Translations under genes and position numbers: made by a program
NCBI RefSeq assembly: GCF_003816055.1
Contig: NZ_CP033906.1
Coordinates: 1,054,001 to 1,118,000, forward strand
Length of the DNA: 64,000 nucleotides
Direction: 5' to 3'
From: Bacillus sp. FJAT-42376
GTDB lineage: Bacteria; Bacillota; Bacilli; Bacillales; Bacillaceae
Part shown: positions 1 to 6,805 of the stretch, piece by piece
Layout: every line of letters begins with the position of its first letter
Position numbering within the stretch: position 1 is the first letter of the stretch
The notes under the pieces: generated by a model
Told to the model about the DNA's origin: nothing
The model's database searches: none
The model's input: only the letters and a program-made list of their open reading frames with translations

Positions 1-1
1 T

Positions 2-37
2 TCGACCGTTGAAGTGCTGGGGCCGGTTAATCTGTAA
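2..37 (+). CDS. 3' end of an upstream gene (partial)
   Basis: An open frame entering from the left edge reads STVEVLGPVNL and stops at TAA (35-37). A strong terminator follows within 10 bases, which is what one expects after the last gene of a transcription unit. Eleven residues are too few to name the protein. Other frames are also short, so this is a contextual call. Confidence 0.4.
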   Translation, partial: STVEVLGPVNL

Positions 38-42
38 CTTTA

Positions 43-74
43 AAAGACAGCCTGGTGTAAAGAGGGCTGTCTTT
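43..74 (+). terminator. Rho-independent terminator
   Basis: AAAGACAGCC and GGGCTGTCTTT form a 10-bp stem around an 11-base loop. It closes the upstream unit. The stem's A/T ends make it usable from the opposite side too, where it would end the DUF2691 gene. Confidence 0.75.
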
Positions 75-113
75 AGTCATTTATTGAAGGAAAACAGAAA
101 AATAAATGGGGTA

Positions 114-581
114 TCACCAAACGGATAGACTTGTTCTTGAATCATTTTTGTCAGTAATATAGCGGAGATGATGAAACCCTTGAATGTCTGCCTGTTGGTA
201 CAAGTTTTCAAGCTTTTCCTTGTCTTTGCAATAAATCGTTACATTTATAGTATCGACCACTAAAAGAACCAGCTGACAATGGCTGTTTACAAATTCCTCA
301 TACGTATCAACCCGTTCGTAATGCTCCCCTCTCGGATAGGCTTGCAAATTTGCAAAGATGAGATAATACATATTGTTTTCCAGAAGTTTTCTAAGAAGCA
401 AGCCGTCCATTCCGCTTTTCTCTTCCGGAAATAGAGGTCTCTCTAGTGCATTATCTTCCACAATATAGGACTCTTCATGCCCGATTGTCCAGACGAATTC
501 AGTCATCTCAAACGGAGCCAATACTTCCCAAAGAAATCTTCCGTGTTCATTGGGGATTTCAAAATCAATGCCTCGTTTCAT
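114..581 (-). CDS. DUF2691 family protein
   Basis: A 155-residue cytoplasmic protein of unknown function. The N-terminus MKRGIDFEIPNEHGRFLWE matches my memory of Bacillus DUF2691 proteins. The frame is open upstream to 704, but I start at 581 because AGGAGATAAA sits just before this ATG and the extra upstream residues look non-family. No membrane segment, signal peptide or known catalytic motif is visible. It is monocistronic, read toward the terminator at 43-74. Function unknown; family call moderate. Confidence 0.65.
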   Translation of the reverse strand: MKRGIDFEIPNEHGRFLWEVLAPFEMTEFVWTIGHEESYIVEDNALERPLFPEEKSGMDGLLLRKLLENNMYYLIFANLQAYPRGEHYERVDTYEEFVNSHCQLVLLVVDTINVTIYCKDKEKLENLYQQADIQGFHHLRYITDKNDSRTSLSVW

Positions 582-1052
582 TTTATCTCCTGCCTTTTGT
601 ATTAAAACAACTTTTCCTATTAATAAGAGCCTAACATAAGCAGCGTCAGCAGAGAACAATCCCCATTTAAATACAGTTTTTTGGGGCGGTGCCTGACCCA
701 ACATCCTTCACCGCAGCGGGGGACAGAGGCAGCGGTCTGCGATCCCTTATGCGGCAGCGATTTGCAGAGGCGGTGCCGTAGCTTTCATACGGTAAAATTG
801 TTGGGGACTGGCACGGTGCCAGTCCCGCGATTCTTCACCGTACCGGGGGACAGAGGCAGTGGTTTGTGAAGCCTTCTGGCCCAGCGGTTTGCGGAAAAGG
901 TGCCAGAGCTTTAGTGCTGTAAAATTTGTGGGGACTGACCCCCGCCATTGCCCCGCCGCCACCAAGCTTCCCCACCCAATCCCCCTATTATAATAGGTCT
1001 TTTTTATACCCCAATATTAAAAAAGTACAGCTAATATTAAAAGATTGCTAGT
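582..1052. repeat. GC-rich intergenic stretch with a 127-bp tandem duplication and a palindrome
   Basis: No supportable gene lies between the DUF2691 start and the sugar-binding-protein promoter. Two copies of a roughly 104-bp segment begin at 707 and 834, each starting TTCACCG, then gggggacagaggcag, and ending ggggact. They are in ungapped register with a 127-base offset. At 804-826 there is a perfect palindrome, GGGACTGGCAC-G-GTGCCAGTCCC. Similar ggggactggcac / gggacagaggca words are scattered in many Bacillaceae genomes as intergenic repeats. Short open frames here have no start signals. Promoter elements for the next gene begin at about 1053. Confidence 0.6.
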
Positions 1053-1067
1053 TGTTAACGCTTTCAA
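1053..1067 (-). promoter_or_regulatory. CcpA cre box (perfect consensus) before the ChvE-like gene
   Basis: On the minus strand TTGAAAGCGTTAACA matches the consensus WTGNAANCGNWNNCW at every position. It overlaps the probable -35 of the promoter at 1061-1089, so CcpA binding should block RNA polymerase when preferred carbon is present. The site and match are seen directly; the regulatory effect follows from CcpA knowledge. Confidence 0.75.
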
Positions 1068-1089
1068 TCCGGGACCTTCAGCATATAAT
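1061..1089 (+). promoter_or_regulatory. Probable sigma-A promoter of the monosaccharide importer
   Basis: TATAAT at 1084-1089 is a perfect -10. The -35 is poor (CTTTCA at 1061, 17-base spacer), typical of a promoter needing an activator. The YesN-like regulator at 5217-6749 is an obvious candidate activator. The cre box overlaps the -35. Confidence 0.55.
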
Positions 1090-1129
1090 TGAGCTGTAAT
1101 CATACAAAAACGTTCAAGGGGGTTTACAG

Positions 1130-2251
1130 ATGAATAAGTTTTTAAAAGCGTTTTCATCTTTGATGGTTCTGATGCTGTTTGTCGGGATGCTTGCAGCATG
1201 CAACAGTAAAAGCACGGGCGGAGGCGGCGGTGGCGCCGGAGTCGATGTGGGGATTGTCCTTCCTACAAAAGATGAGCCAAGATGGGTACAGGATGAGCAG
1301 CGTTTTAAAGAAGCTCTGAAAGATTCGAAATATACAACGGAAATTCTGTTCAGCCAAGGTTCTTCCGCTAAGGAAAAAGAAAATGTGGAAACATTGCTGA
1401 ATAAAGGAATCAAGGTTCTGATCATCAGCCCGCAGGATGGCGACGCGGCTGCAGCAGCGGTTGAAGCAGCGAAAAAAGATGGCGTTAAAGTTATTTCTTA
1501 TGATCGTCTGATCACGAATACGGATGCCGTGGATTACTACGTAACATTCGACAGCCTGGCTGTTGGTGCAGCTCAGGGACAATACTTAATCGACCATGCA
1601 AAAGGCAAAGGGACTCCATTGTACCTGTATGCCGGTGCAGCGTCTGATAACAATGCGTTCTTGTTCTTCCAAGGTGCTTGGAGCGTTCTTCAGCCGAAAA
1701 TCGCGGACGGAACATTCAAAGTGGCGAACTCAAGTGAAGCAGAAGGCTTGAAAGATACGGCTGAGCTTTCCCGTGACCAATTGAGCAAAATTCTTGGCCA
1801 GGTAACGACGAACTGGGATCCAAGTGAAGCGAAAAACAAAGCGCAAACTCACTTGACTGCAGCGAAAGCTGACATGAAGGGCGACGTTGCGGTTCTTGCT
1901 CCAAATGACGGAACAGCTCGTTCCATCGCTGATGTTTTCGGTTCTGACGGAGATGTGAAAAGCTTCGTAATCACTGGACAGGATGCAGAGAAAGCTTCCA
2001 TCCAATACGTAATCGACGGCAAGCAGTCCATGACGGTCTTCAAAGACGTTCGTACGCTTGTAAAAGATGCAATGGGTATGGCAGTTGAAATCCTTGACGG
2101 CAAGAAACCGGAAACAACGGGTGAATACGATAACGGCAAGAAACAAGTTAAAGCAAAACAAACGGACGTCATTGTCGTGGATAAAGAAAACGTGAAAAAG
2201 GAATTGATCGATTCCAAGTATTACGAAGAGAAGGAATTCTCAGGTCTGTAA
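1130..2251 (+). CDS. chvE: Multiple-monosaccharide ABC transporter, substrate-binding lipoprotein (ChvE-like)
   Basis: A 373-residue extracellular lipoprotein that captures a monosaccharide for the ABC importer encoded next. Residues 1-24 are a type II signal peptide ending in the lipobox LAAC; a Gly/Ser linker follows. The mature part is a type I periplasmic-binding fold. VGIVLPTKDEPRWVQD, the VISYDRL segment, DNNAFLFF and the SGQDAE-like ITGQDAE resemble ChvE and xylose-binding proteins in order and spacing. GGGGG at about 1118 precedes the ATG. It leads the operon, is separated from the ATPase gene by a hairpin, and is under a cre box. The substrate (xylose, glucose, galactose or arabinose are usual for the family) cannot be read from sequence. 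Confidence 0.85.
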   Translation: MNKFLKAFSSLMVLMLFVGMLAACNSKSTGGGGGGAGVDVGIVLPTKDEPRWVQDEQRFKEALKDSKYTTEILFSQGSSAKEKENVETLLNKGIKVLIISPQDGDAAAAAVEAAKKDGVKVISYDRLITNTDAVDYYVTFDSLAVGAAQGQYLIDHAKGKGTPLYLYAGAASDNNAFLFFQGAWSVLQPKIADGTFKVANSSEAEGLKDTAELSRDQLSKILGQVTTNWDPSEAKNKAQTHLTAAKADMKGDVAVLAPNDGTARSIADVFGSDGDVKSFVITGQDAEKASIQYVIDGKQSMTVFKDVRTLVKDAMGMAVEILDGKKPETTGEYDNGKKQVKAKQTDVIVVDKENVKKELIDSKYYEEKEFSGL

Positions 2252-2268
2252 AAACTTAAAACAGGCGG

Positions 2269-2296
2269 AATAGTGGTAGAGCTTTCTATCACTATT
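2269..2296 (+). other. Intercistronic hairpin between binding protein and ATPase genes
   Basis: AATAGTGGTAGA and TCTATCACTATT form a 12-bp stem (one G-U) around GCTT. It is not followed by a T-run, so it is more likely an RNA-stability or processing element that keeps the binding-protein message abundant than a true terminator. Confidence 0.6.
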
Positions 2297-2333
2297 TCGT
2301 GATTGTACCAGCTGTTTTGTTAAGGGGGATCAC

Positions 2334-3857
2334 ATGATGAGTGAATACATTCTGGAGATGAGACAGATCTCCAAGCATTTTACAGGCGTCAAAGCACTCG
2401 ACAATGTCAACTTCAAGGTAAGAAAAGGCGAGATTCACTTCCTCGTCGGAGAAAACGGCGCGGGGAAATCCACGCTGATGAAGGTGCTCAGCGGGGTGTA
2501 TCCGTATGGAACGTATGACGGAGACATCGTCTATGAGGGTGAAGTGCAGCAGTTTAATAAAATCAATGACAGTGTGAACGCAGGCATCGCGATTATTTAT
2601 CAGGAGCTCGCGCTGTTCCCGGATCTCACCGTCTATGAAAATATTTTTGCCGGAAACGAAGTGAAAAAAGGCGGGGTCATCGACTGGAACGAGACGATCG
2701 TCGAAGCGAAGAAAATGCTGGCCAAAGTGAAGCTGGATGTGACACCGGATACGCTGATCAAGGATCTTGGCGTCGGGAAACGGCAGCTCGTGGAAATTGC
2801 GAAGGCACTGAGCAAGGATGTCAAATTGCTCATTCTCGATGAACCGACCGCGGCACTCAATGAAGACGATAGTGAAAACCTTCTCGAGCTTCTGTGTGAA
2901 CTGAAAAAGCAGGGCATTACATGTATCATGATTTCGCACAAGTTAAAAGAAGTGATTTCCATTGCCGACCAGGCTACGGTTCTCCGTGATGGCCAAACCA
3001 TCTGCACGCTGGACGGCCCTTCGGGAGAGATTACCGAAGCCGGCATCATCAAGAACATGGTGGGCCGTGCCATTGATGATATTTATCCGAAGCGCCCGAA
3101 GAAAGCACCGGGTGCAACAATCCTTGAATTATTCAATTGGTCTGCCTATGACCCGAAACTTGGGCGGAAGGTGATCAAGAGTGCAGACATTCATGTAAAG
3201 AAAGGCGAAATCGTCGGTCTCGCAGGACTGATGGGATCCGGCCGGACCGAGCTTGCCCTCAGTATTTTTGGGAATGCCAAGGGATACAAACTCGAGGGTG
3301 AAATGAAGCTCAACGGGAAGCCGGCGAATCTGAAGCATACGAGTGATGCGATCCGTGAAGGAATCGCTTATGTAACGGAAGACCGGAAAGGCGACGGGCT
3401 GTTCCTGATCCAGGATATCAAGAACAACATCAGCGCCGCGAACCTGAAAGGCATCTCCACTAAAGGGGTGCTGAACAACAACGAAGAAATCAAAATCGCT
3501 GACCATTATAAAAAGTCGCTTCATATTAAAACATCCTCACTCGAGCAGCTCGCCGGAAACTTGAGCGGAGGGAACCAGCAGAAGGTATCTCTCGGCAAAT
3601 GGCTGTTCGTCGGGCCGAAGCTGCTCATTCTTGATGAGCCGACCCGTGGAATCGATGTCGGGGCGAAGTTTGAAATTTATACGGTGATGAACGAACTGAT
3701 CGACGCCGGGATGAGCATCATCATGATTTCATCCGAGCTCGGGGAAGTGCTCGGCATGAGCGACCGGGTATACGTCATGGCCCAAGGCGCCATTAAGGGC
3801 GAGCTCGCCATCGAAAACGCCGATCAAGAAAAAATTATGCAGCTTGCGACGCAATAG
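2334..3857 (+). CDS. mmsA: Monosaccharide ABC importer, double ATP-binding subunit
   Basis: A 507-residue cytoplasmic ATPase with two ABC domains, as in RbsA, XylG, MglA and MmsA. Domain 1 (about 6-245) has Walker A GENGAGKST, a degenerate signature (VGKRQLVE) and Walker B LLILDEPTAAL. Domain 2 (about 260-505) has a degenerate Walker A (AGLMGSGRTEL), a good signature LSGGNQQK and LLILDEPTRGID. This asymmetric pattern is normal for carbohydrate uptake CUT2 ATPases. Two consecutive ATGs follow GGGGG; the second (2337) has slightly better spacing. The stop is 12 bases from the permease start, so the two are co-translated. Confidence 0.9.
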   Translation: MMSEYILEMRQISKHFTGVKALDNVNFKVRKGEIHFLVGENGAGKSTLMKVLSGVYPYGTYDGDIVYEGEVQQFNKINDSVNAGIAIIYQELALFPDLTVYENIFAGNEVKKGGVIDWNETIVEAKKMLAKVKLDVTPDTLIKDLGVGKRQLVEIAKALSKDVKLLILDEPTAALNEDDSENLLELLCELKKQGITCIMISHKLKEVISIADQATVLRDGQTICTLDGPSGEITEAGIIKNMVGRAIDDIYPKRPKKAPGATILELFNWSAYDPKLGRKVIKSADIHVKKGEIVGLAGLMGSGRTELALSIFGNAKGYKLEGEMKLNGKPANLKHTSDAIREGIAYVTEDRKGDGLFLIQDIKNNISAANLKGISTKGVLNNNEEIKIADHYKKSLHIKTSSLEQLAGNLSGGNQQKVSLGKWLFVGPKLLILDEPTRGIDVGAKFEIYTVMNELIDAGMSIIMISSELGEVLGMSDRVYVMAQGAIKGELAIENADQEKIMQLATQ

Positions 3858-3869
3858 GAGGTACTAACC

Positions 3870-5042
3870 ATGAACTTTTTTCGTGAAGCCAGAACGCTAA
3901 TCAGTGAAAACATTCGTGACTACGGCATGTATATTGCCCTGTTCGCTATTATCCTTACATTCTCCATCATGACGGACGGACTCTTCATGTCGTCCCGGAA
4001 CATCAGCAACCTGATCGATTCCGCAGGGTATATCGCGGTGCTTGCCGTCGGGATGACCCTTGTCATCGTTATCCGCCACATCGACTTATCGGTGGGGTTC
4101 GTCGCCGGTTTCCTCGGCGCCATCGTCGCAATCCTGCTGACGAAGGCAGGACTGCCGATGCTTGTTGTCATACCGGTCATTCTCGTACTCGGGATTGCGG
4201 TCGGACTGTTCAACGGTCTGCTCGTTGCCCAAATCGGAATCCCGTCCTTCGTCGCGACGCTTGCCGGAATGCTGATCTTCAGGGGAGCGCTCCTTCAGGT
4301 GACGGAGAAAACCGGTACGATCATCATTCAAAATGATTCGTTCAATGCCATCGGGAACGGGTATATCCCGTCTCTTGTGGAAGCGGGCGGACTGCACGTG
4401 CTGTCCCTGCTTGTCGGGCTTGCCGGCATTCTGTATCTGATCTACAGTGAAATCAAAACACGCCGGAACAAAGTAAAGTATGGATTTGACGTAACGTCTG
4501 TCGGAATCTTTATTTTGAAACTTGTTTTCATCTCTGCCATCATTGCCTATATTACCTGGATCCTTGCAGGCTACAATGGCTTCTCATGGACCGTTATCAT
4601 CATGCTGCTCGTCGTCATCGTGTATCACTTCCTGACAACGAAAACCGTTCTTGGCCGCCACATCTATGCGGTCGGAAGCAACCCGGAAGCGGCACATTTG
4701 AGCGGGATGAACGTGAAGAAAATTACGTATATCGTATTCGGTTCCATGGGGATGCTCGCTGCCCTGTCCGGAATCCTGTTCACCTCCCGACTTCAATCCG
4801 CGACCACGACAGCCGGAACGCTGTTTGAGCTTGATGCCATCGCGGCAGCCTATGTCGGCGGTGTATCCTCTGCCGGGGGAGTCGGAAAAGTAACGGGTGC
4901 CATCATTGGTGCGATCGTTATGGCCTCCCTCACAAGCGGGATGAACCTGCTTGGTGTCGGAATCTCCTATCAGTACATGATTCGCGGCGGCGTACTCGCC
5001 GGAGCGGTTATCTTTGATGTTATGACACGGAAAAAACGATAA
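3870..5042 (+). CDS. mmsB: Monosaccharide ABC importer, permease subunit
   Basis: A 390-residue integral membrane protein of the RbsC/XylH/MmsB permease family. About ten hydrophobic segments are visible. The family features GMTLVIVIRHIDLSVG near residues 60-75, GIPSFVATLAGMLIFRG near 125, and the EAA-like loop AVGSNPEAAHLSGMNVKK near 265 are present. The longer polar insert around 190-205 is typical of the XylH/GguB branch (about 390-400 aa) rather than RbsC (about 320 aa). AGGAGG lies 7 bases before ATG. A terminator follows immediately. Confidence 0.9.
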   Translation: MNFFREARTLISENIRDYGMYIALFAIILTFSIMTDGLFMSSRNISNLIDSAGYIAVLAVGMTLVIVIRHIDLSVGFVAGFLGAIVAILLTKAGLPMLVVIPVILVLGIAVGLFNGLLVAQIGIPSFVATLAGMLIFRGALLQVTEKTGTIIIQNDSFNAIGNGYIPSLVEAGGLHVLSLLVGLAGILYLIYSEIKTRRNKVKYGFDVTSVGIFILKLVFISAIIAYITWILAGYNGFSWTVIIMLLVVIVYHFLTTKTVLGRHIYAVGSNPEAAHLSGMNVKKITYIVFGSMGMLAALSGILFTSRLQSATTTAGTLFELDAIAAAYVGGVSSAGGVGKVTGAIIGAIVMASLTSGMNLLGVGISYQYMIRGGVLAGAVIFDVMTRKKR

Positions 5043-5053
5043 GAAAAACGTTG

Positions 5054-5082
5054 AGGGACTGAAAATAGTCCCTCTTTTTTCT
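5054..5082 (+). terminator. Terminator of the importer operon
   Basis: GAGGGACT / AGTCCCTC with a 6-base loop, followed by TTTTTT. It separates the importer genes from the regulator gene, which has its own upstream region. Confidence 0.85.
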
Positions 5083-5128
5083 TGTTTTTGTAGATGGCCG
5101 GACAGGATATGGTTTATCATTAGGAAGA

Positions 5129-5143
5129 AGGGAACGTTTTCAC
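5129..5143 (-). promoter_or_regulatory. cre-like box, upstream of the response regulator
   Basis: Minus-strand GTGAAAACGTTCCCT matches the cre consensus at 14 of 15 positions (first base mismatched). It lies 55 bases (about five helical turns) from the perfect box at 5184. Confidence 0.5.
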
Positions 5144-5183
5144 TAAATGGGGAACAGGACTTAAGACACGGCGTACGATATTT

Positions 5184-5198
5184 AGATAACGCTTACAT
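5184..5198 (-). promoter_or_regulatory. CcpA cre box (perfect consensus) just before the response regulator gene
   Basis: Minus-strand ATGTAAGCGTTATCT fits WTGNAANCGNWNNCW at all positions. It ends 18 bases before the ATG at 5217, a position suited to a transcription roadblock. The regulator would be repressed together with the importer it probably controls. Confidence 0.7.
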
Positions 5199-5216
5199 AT
5201 AAAGGGGTGGATAGGG

Positions 5217-6749
5217 ATGATCAAGCTCCTGATTACGGATGATGAACAGATTGAGCGGGACGGGATGCAGCTCATTTTACATAAACATTTTCCGGAACTC
5301 ATCATCGAACAGGCGAGAAACGGGAACATGGCCGTTCAGATGGCAAATGAGTTCAAGCCGGATCTGATTTTAATGGATATCAAAATGCCGGGGATGAACG
5401 GGCTGGATGCGGTGGAACAAATCCGTTCCGGCGATCCAGGCATCAAGTTCATCATGGTCACGGCCTACGATACATTTGATTTTATGCGCCAGGCCATCAA
5501 GTTCGGGGTAAAGGACTATCTGCTGAAGCCGAGCAAGGCGGCGGACATCGTCATGACGATCGGCAAGATTCTGAAGGAAATCGAAGAAGAAAAGAGAGTG
5601 CAGGAAAGCAGCTTGCAGGAACGGCAAAGCACCCGGTCCCTCGCGGAAACGGATGCCGTCACCCAGCTGCTGTTCCACCATGTCCATGATGTCCGGGTGG
5701 ACCGGCTGATGGACATGCTCGACATCCAGTCAGCAGATAAGATGTTTGCAATGGTCGTCCTGCTGCCGGATGGAGAGGACCATTTCTATCCGCTCGTCAA
5801 AGAAAAAGTAAGGCGGACCGGGAGCGGCTGGGTCGGGGCTTTGAACGGAAACCAGCTCCCCGTCATCCTCTTCAGGAAACCGGGCCAGACGTTCCGCGCC
5901 CAAGCCTCGACCCTCGCGCGGGACATTCTCTCCATCGCAAAATCAGGAGGGCAGGACAACTGGTTCGTCGGAATCGGGAACGTATATAAATCCCTCGACC
6001 AAATCAGGCAGTCCTATAAGGAAGCGCTCATGGCCGCGATGGATACAGCCGTCCCGTCCAAATTCAGGTTTTATGCCGATGTACCGGTCACGGGCGATGG
6101 AAGCGAAGAACCATTCGCCGGCCGGCAGGAGAATGAAATGTCCGACCATGTGCGCCGCGGCGAATGGACGCAGGTCCGCACAAGGCTGATGAATCTCATC
6201 CAGCACTTTGAGAACAAAGGAACCGACCTGATCCAAAGCCAGCAGCGCATGCTCGAAGTGCTCTGGATCGGATCCCGCGTCATGAGGGAAATGGGCATCG
6301 ACACCATCACCCCCCTCTATTCCTACCAGACGTACCAGTACCGCCAGCTGCGCTCTGAAACCGACGCCCTGCTCGACCGGATGATCCAGGCCTACACAAG
6401 CCACTTCGAACGAACCGAAGCCGACACCATCCACCAAATCAAACAATACATCATTGACCACTCAAATGAAGACATGTCCCTGGACACACTGGCCACCAAA
6501 GTGGGACTAAGCCCCATCTACATCAGCAAAATGTTCAAAGAAAAACTCGGCATCAACTACATCGACCTCCTAACCGAATGCCGGATCGAAAAGGCGAAGA
6601 AGCTGCTCGGGAATCCCGAGAAAAGCATCAAGGAAATTACGTATGAGGTCGGGTACCATGATCCGAATTATTTCAGTAAGGTGTTTAAGAAGGTGTGCAG
6701 CGTGTCGCCGAAGGAGTATCGGCGGGGGATTTTGGGGAGGGCGAATTGA
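5217..6749 (+). CDS. YesN-like response regulator, AraC-type DNA binding
   Basis: A 510-residue two-component regulator. Residues 1-120 form a receiver domain with acidic pair D8/D9, phospho-acceptor D54 in LILMDIKMPG, and K104 in DYLLKPSK. A long linker follows. The last roughly 100 residues (from IHQIKQYI) are two AraC-type helix-turn-helices with the usual GYHDPNYFSKVFKK signature. Such proteins activate nearby sugar transporter operons after phosphorylation by a YesM-type kinase. No kinase gene is adjacent here. GGGGTGGATAGGG precedes the ATG. Two cre boxes lie upstream. It very likely controls the importer at 1130-5042 (inference from position). Confidence 0.88.
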   Translation: MIKLLITDDEQIERDGMQLILHKHFPELIIEQARNGNMAVQMANEFKPDLILMDIKMPGMNGLDAVEQIRSGDPGIKFIMVTAYDTFDFMRQAIKFGVKDYLLKPSKAADIVMTIGKILKEIEEEKRVQESSLQERQSTRSLAETDAVTQLLFHHVHDVRVDRLMDMLDIQSADKMFAMVVLLPDGEDHFYPLVKEKVRRTGSGWVGALNGNQLPVILFRKPGQTFRAQASTLARDILSIAKSGGQDNWFVGIGNVYKSLDQIRQSYKEALMAAMDTAVPSKFRFYADVPVTGDGSEEPFAGRQENEMSDHVRRGEWTQVRTRLMNLIQHFENKGTDLIQSQQRMLEVLWIGSRVMREMGIDTITPLYSYQTYQYRQLRSETDALLDRMIQAYTSHFERTEADTIHQIKQYIIDHSNEDMSLDTLATKVGLSPIYISKMFKEKLGINYIDLLTECRIEKAKKLLGNPEKSIKEITYEVGYHDPNYFSKVFKKVCSVSPKEYRRGILGRAN

Positions 6750-6761
6750 TCTTAATAAGAT

Positions 6762-6798
6762 AATAAGACAACCTGCTGATTAAGTAGGTTGTCTTATT
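6762..6798. terminator. Bidirectional terminator between convergent genes
   Basis: AATAAGACAACCT pairs with AGGTTGTCTTATT. It is AT-rich at the foot on both sides and lies between the convergent regulator and helicase genes, so it serves both. Confidence 0.85.
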
Positions 6799-6805
6799 TA
6801 AAAGG

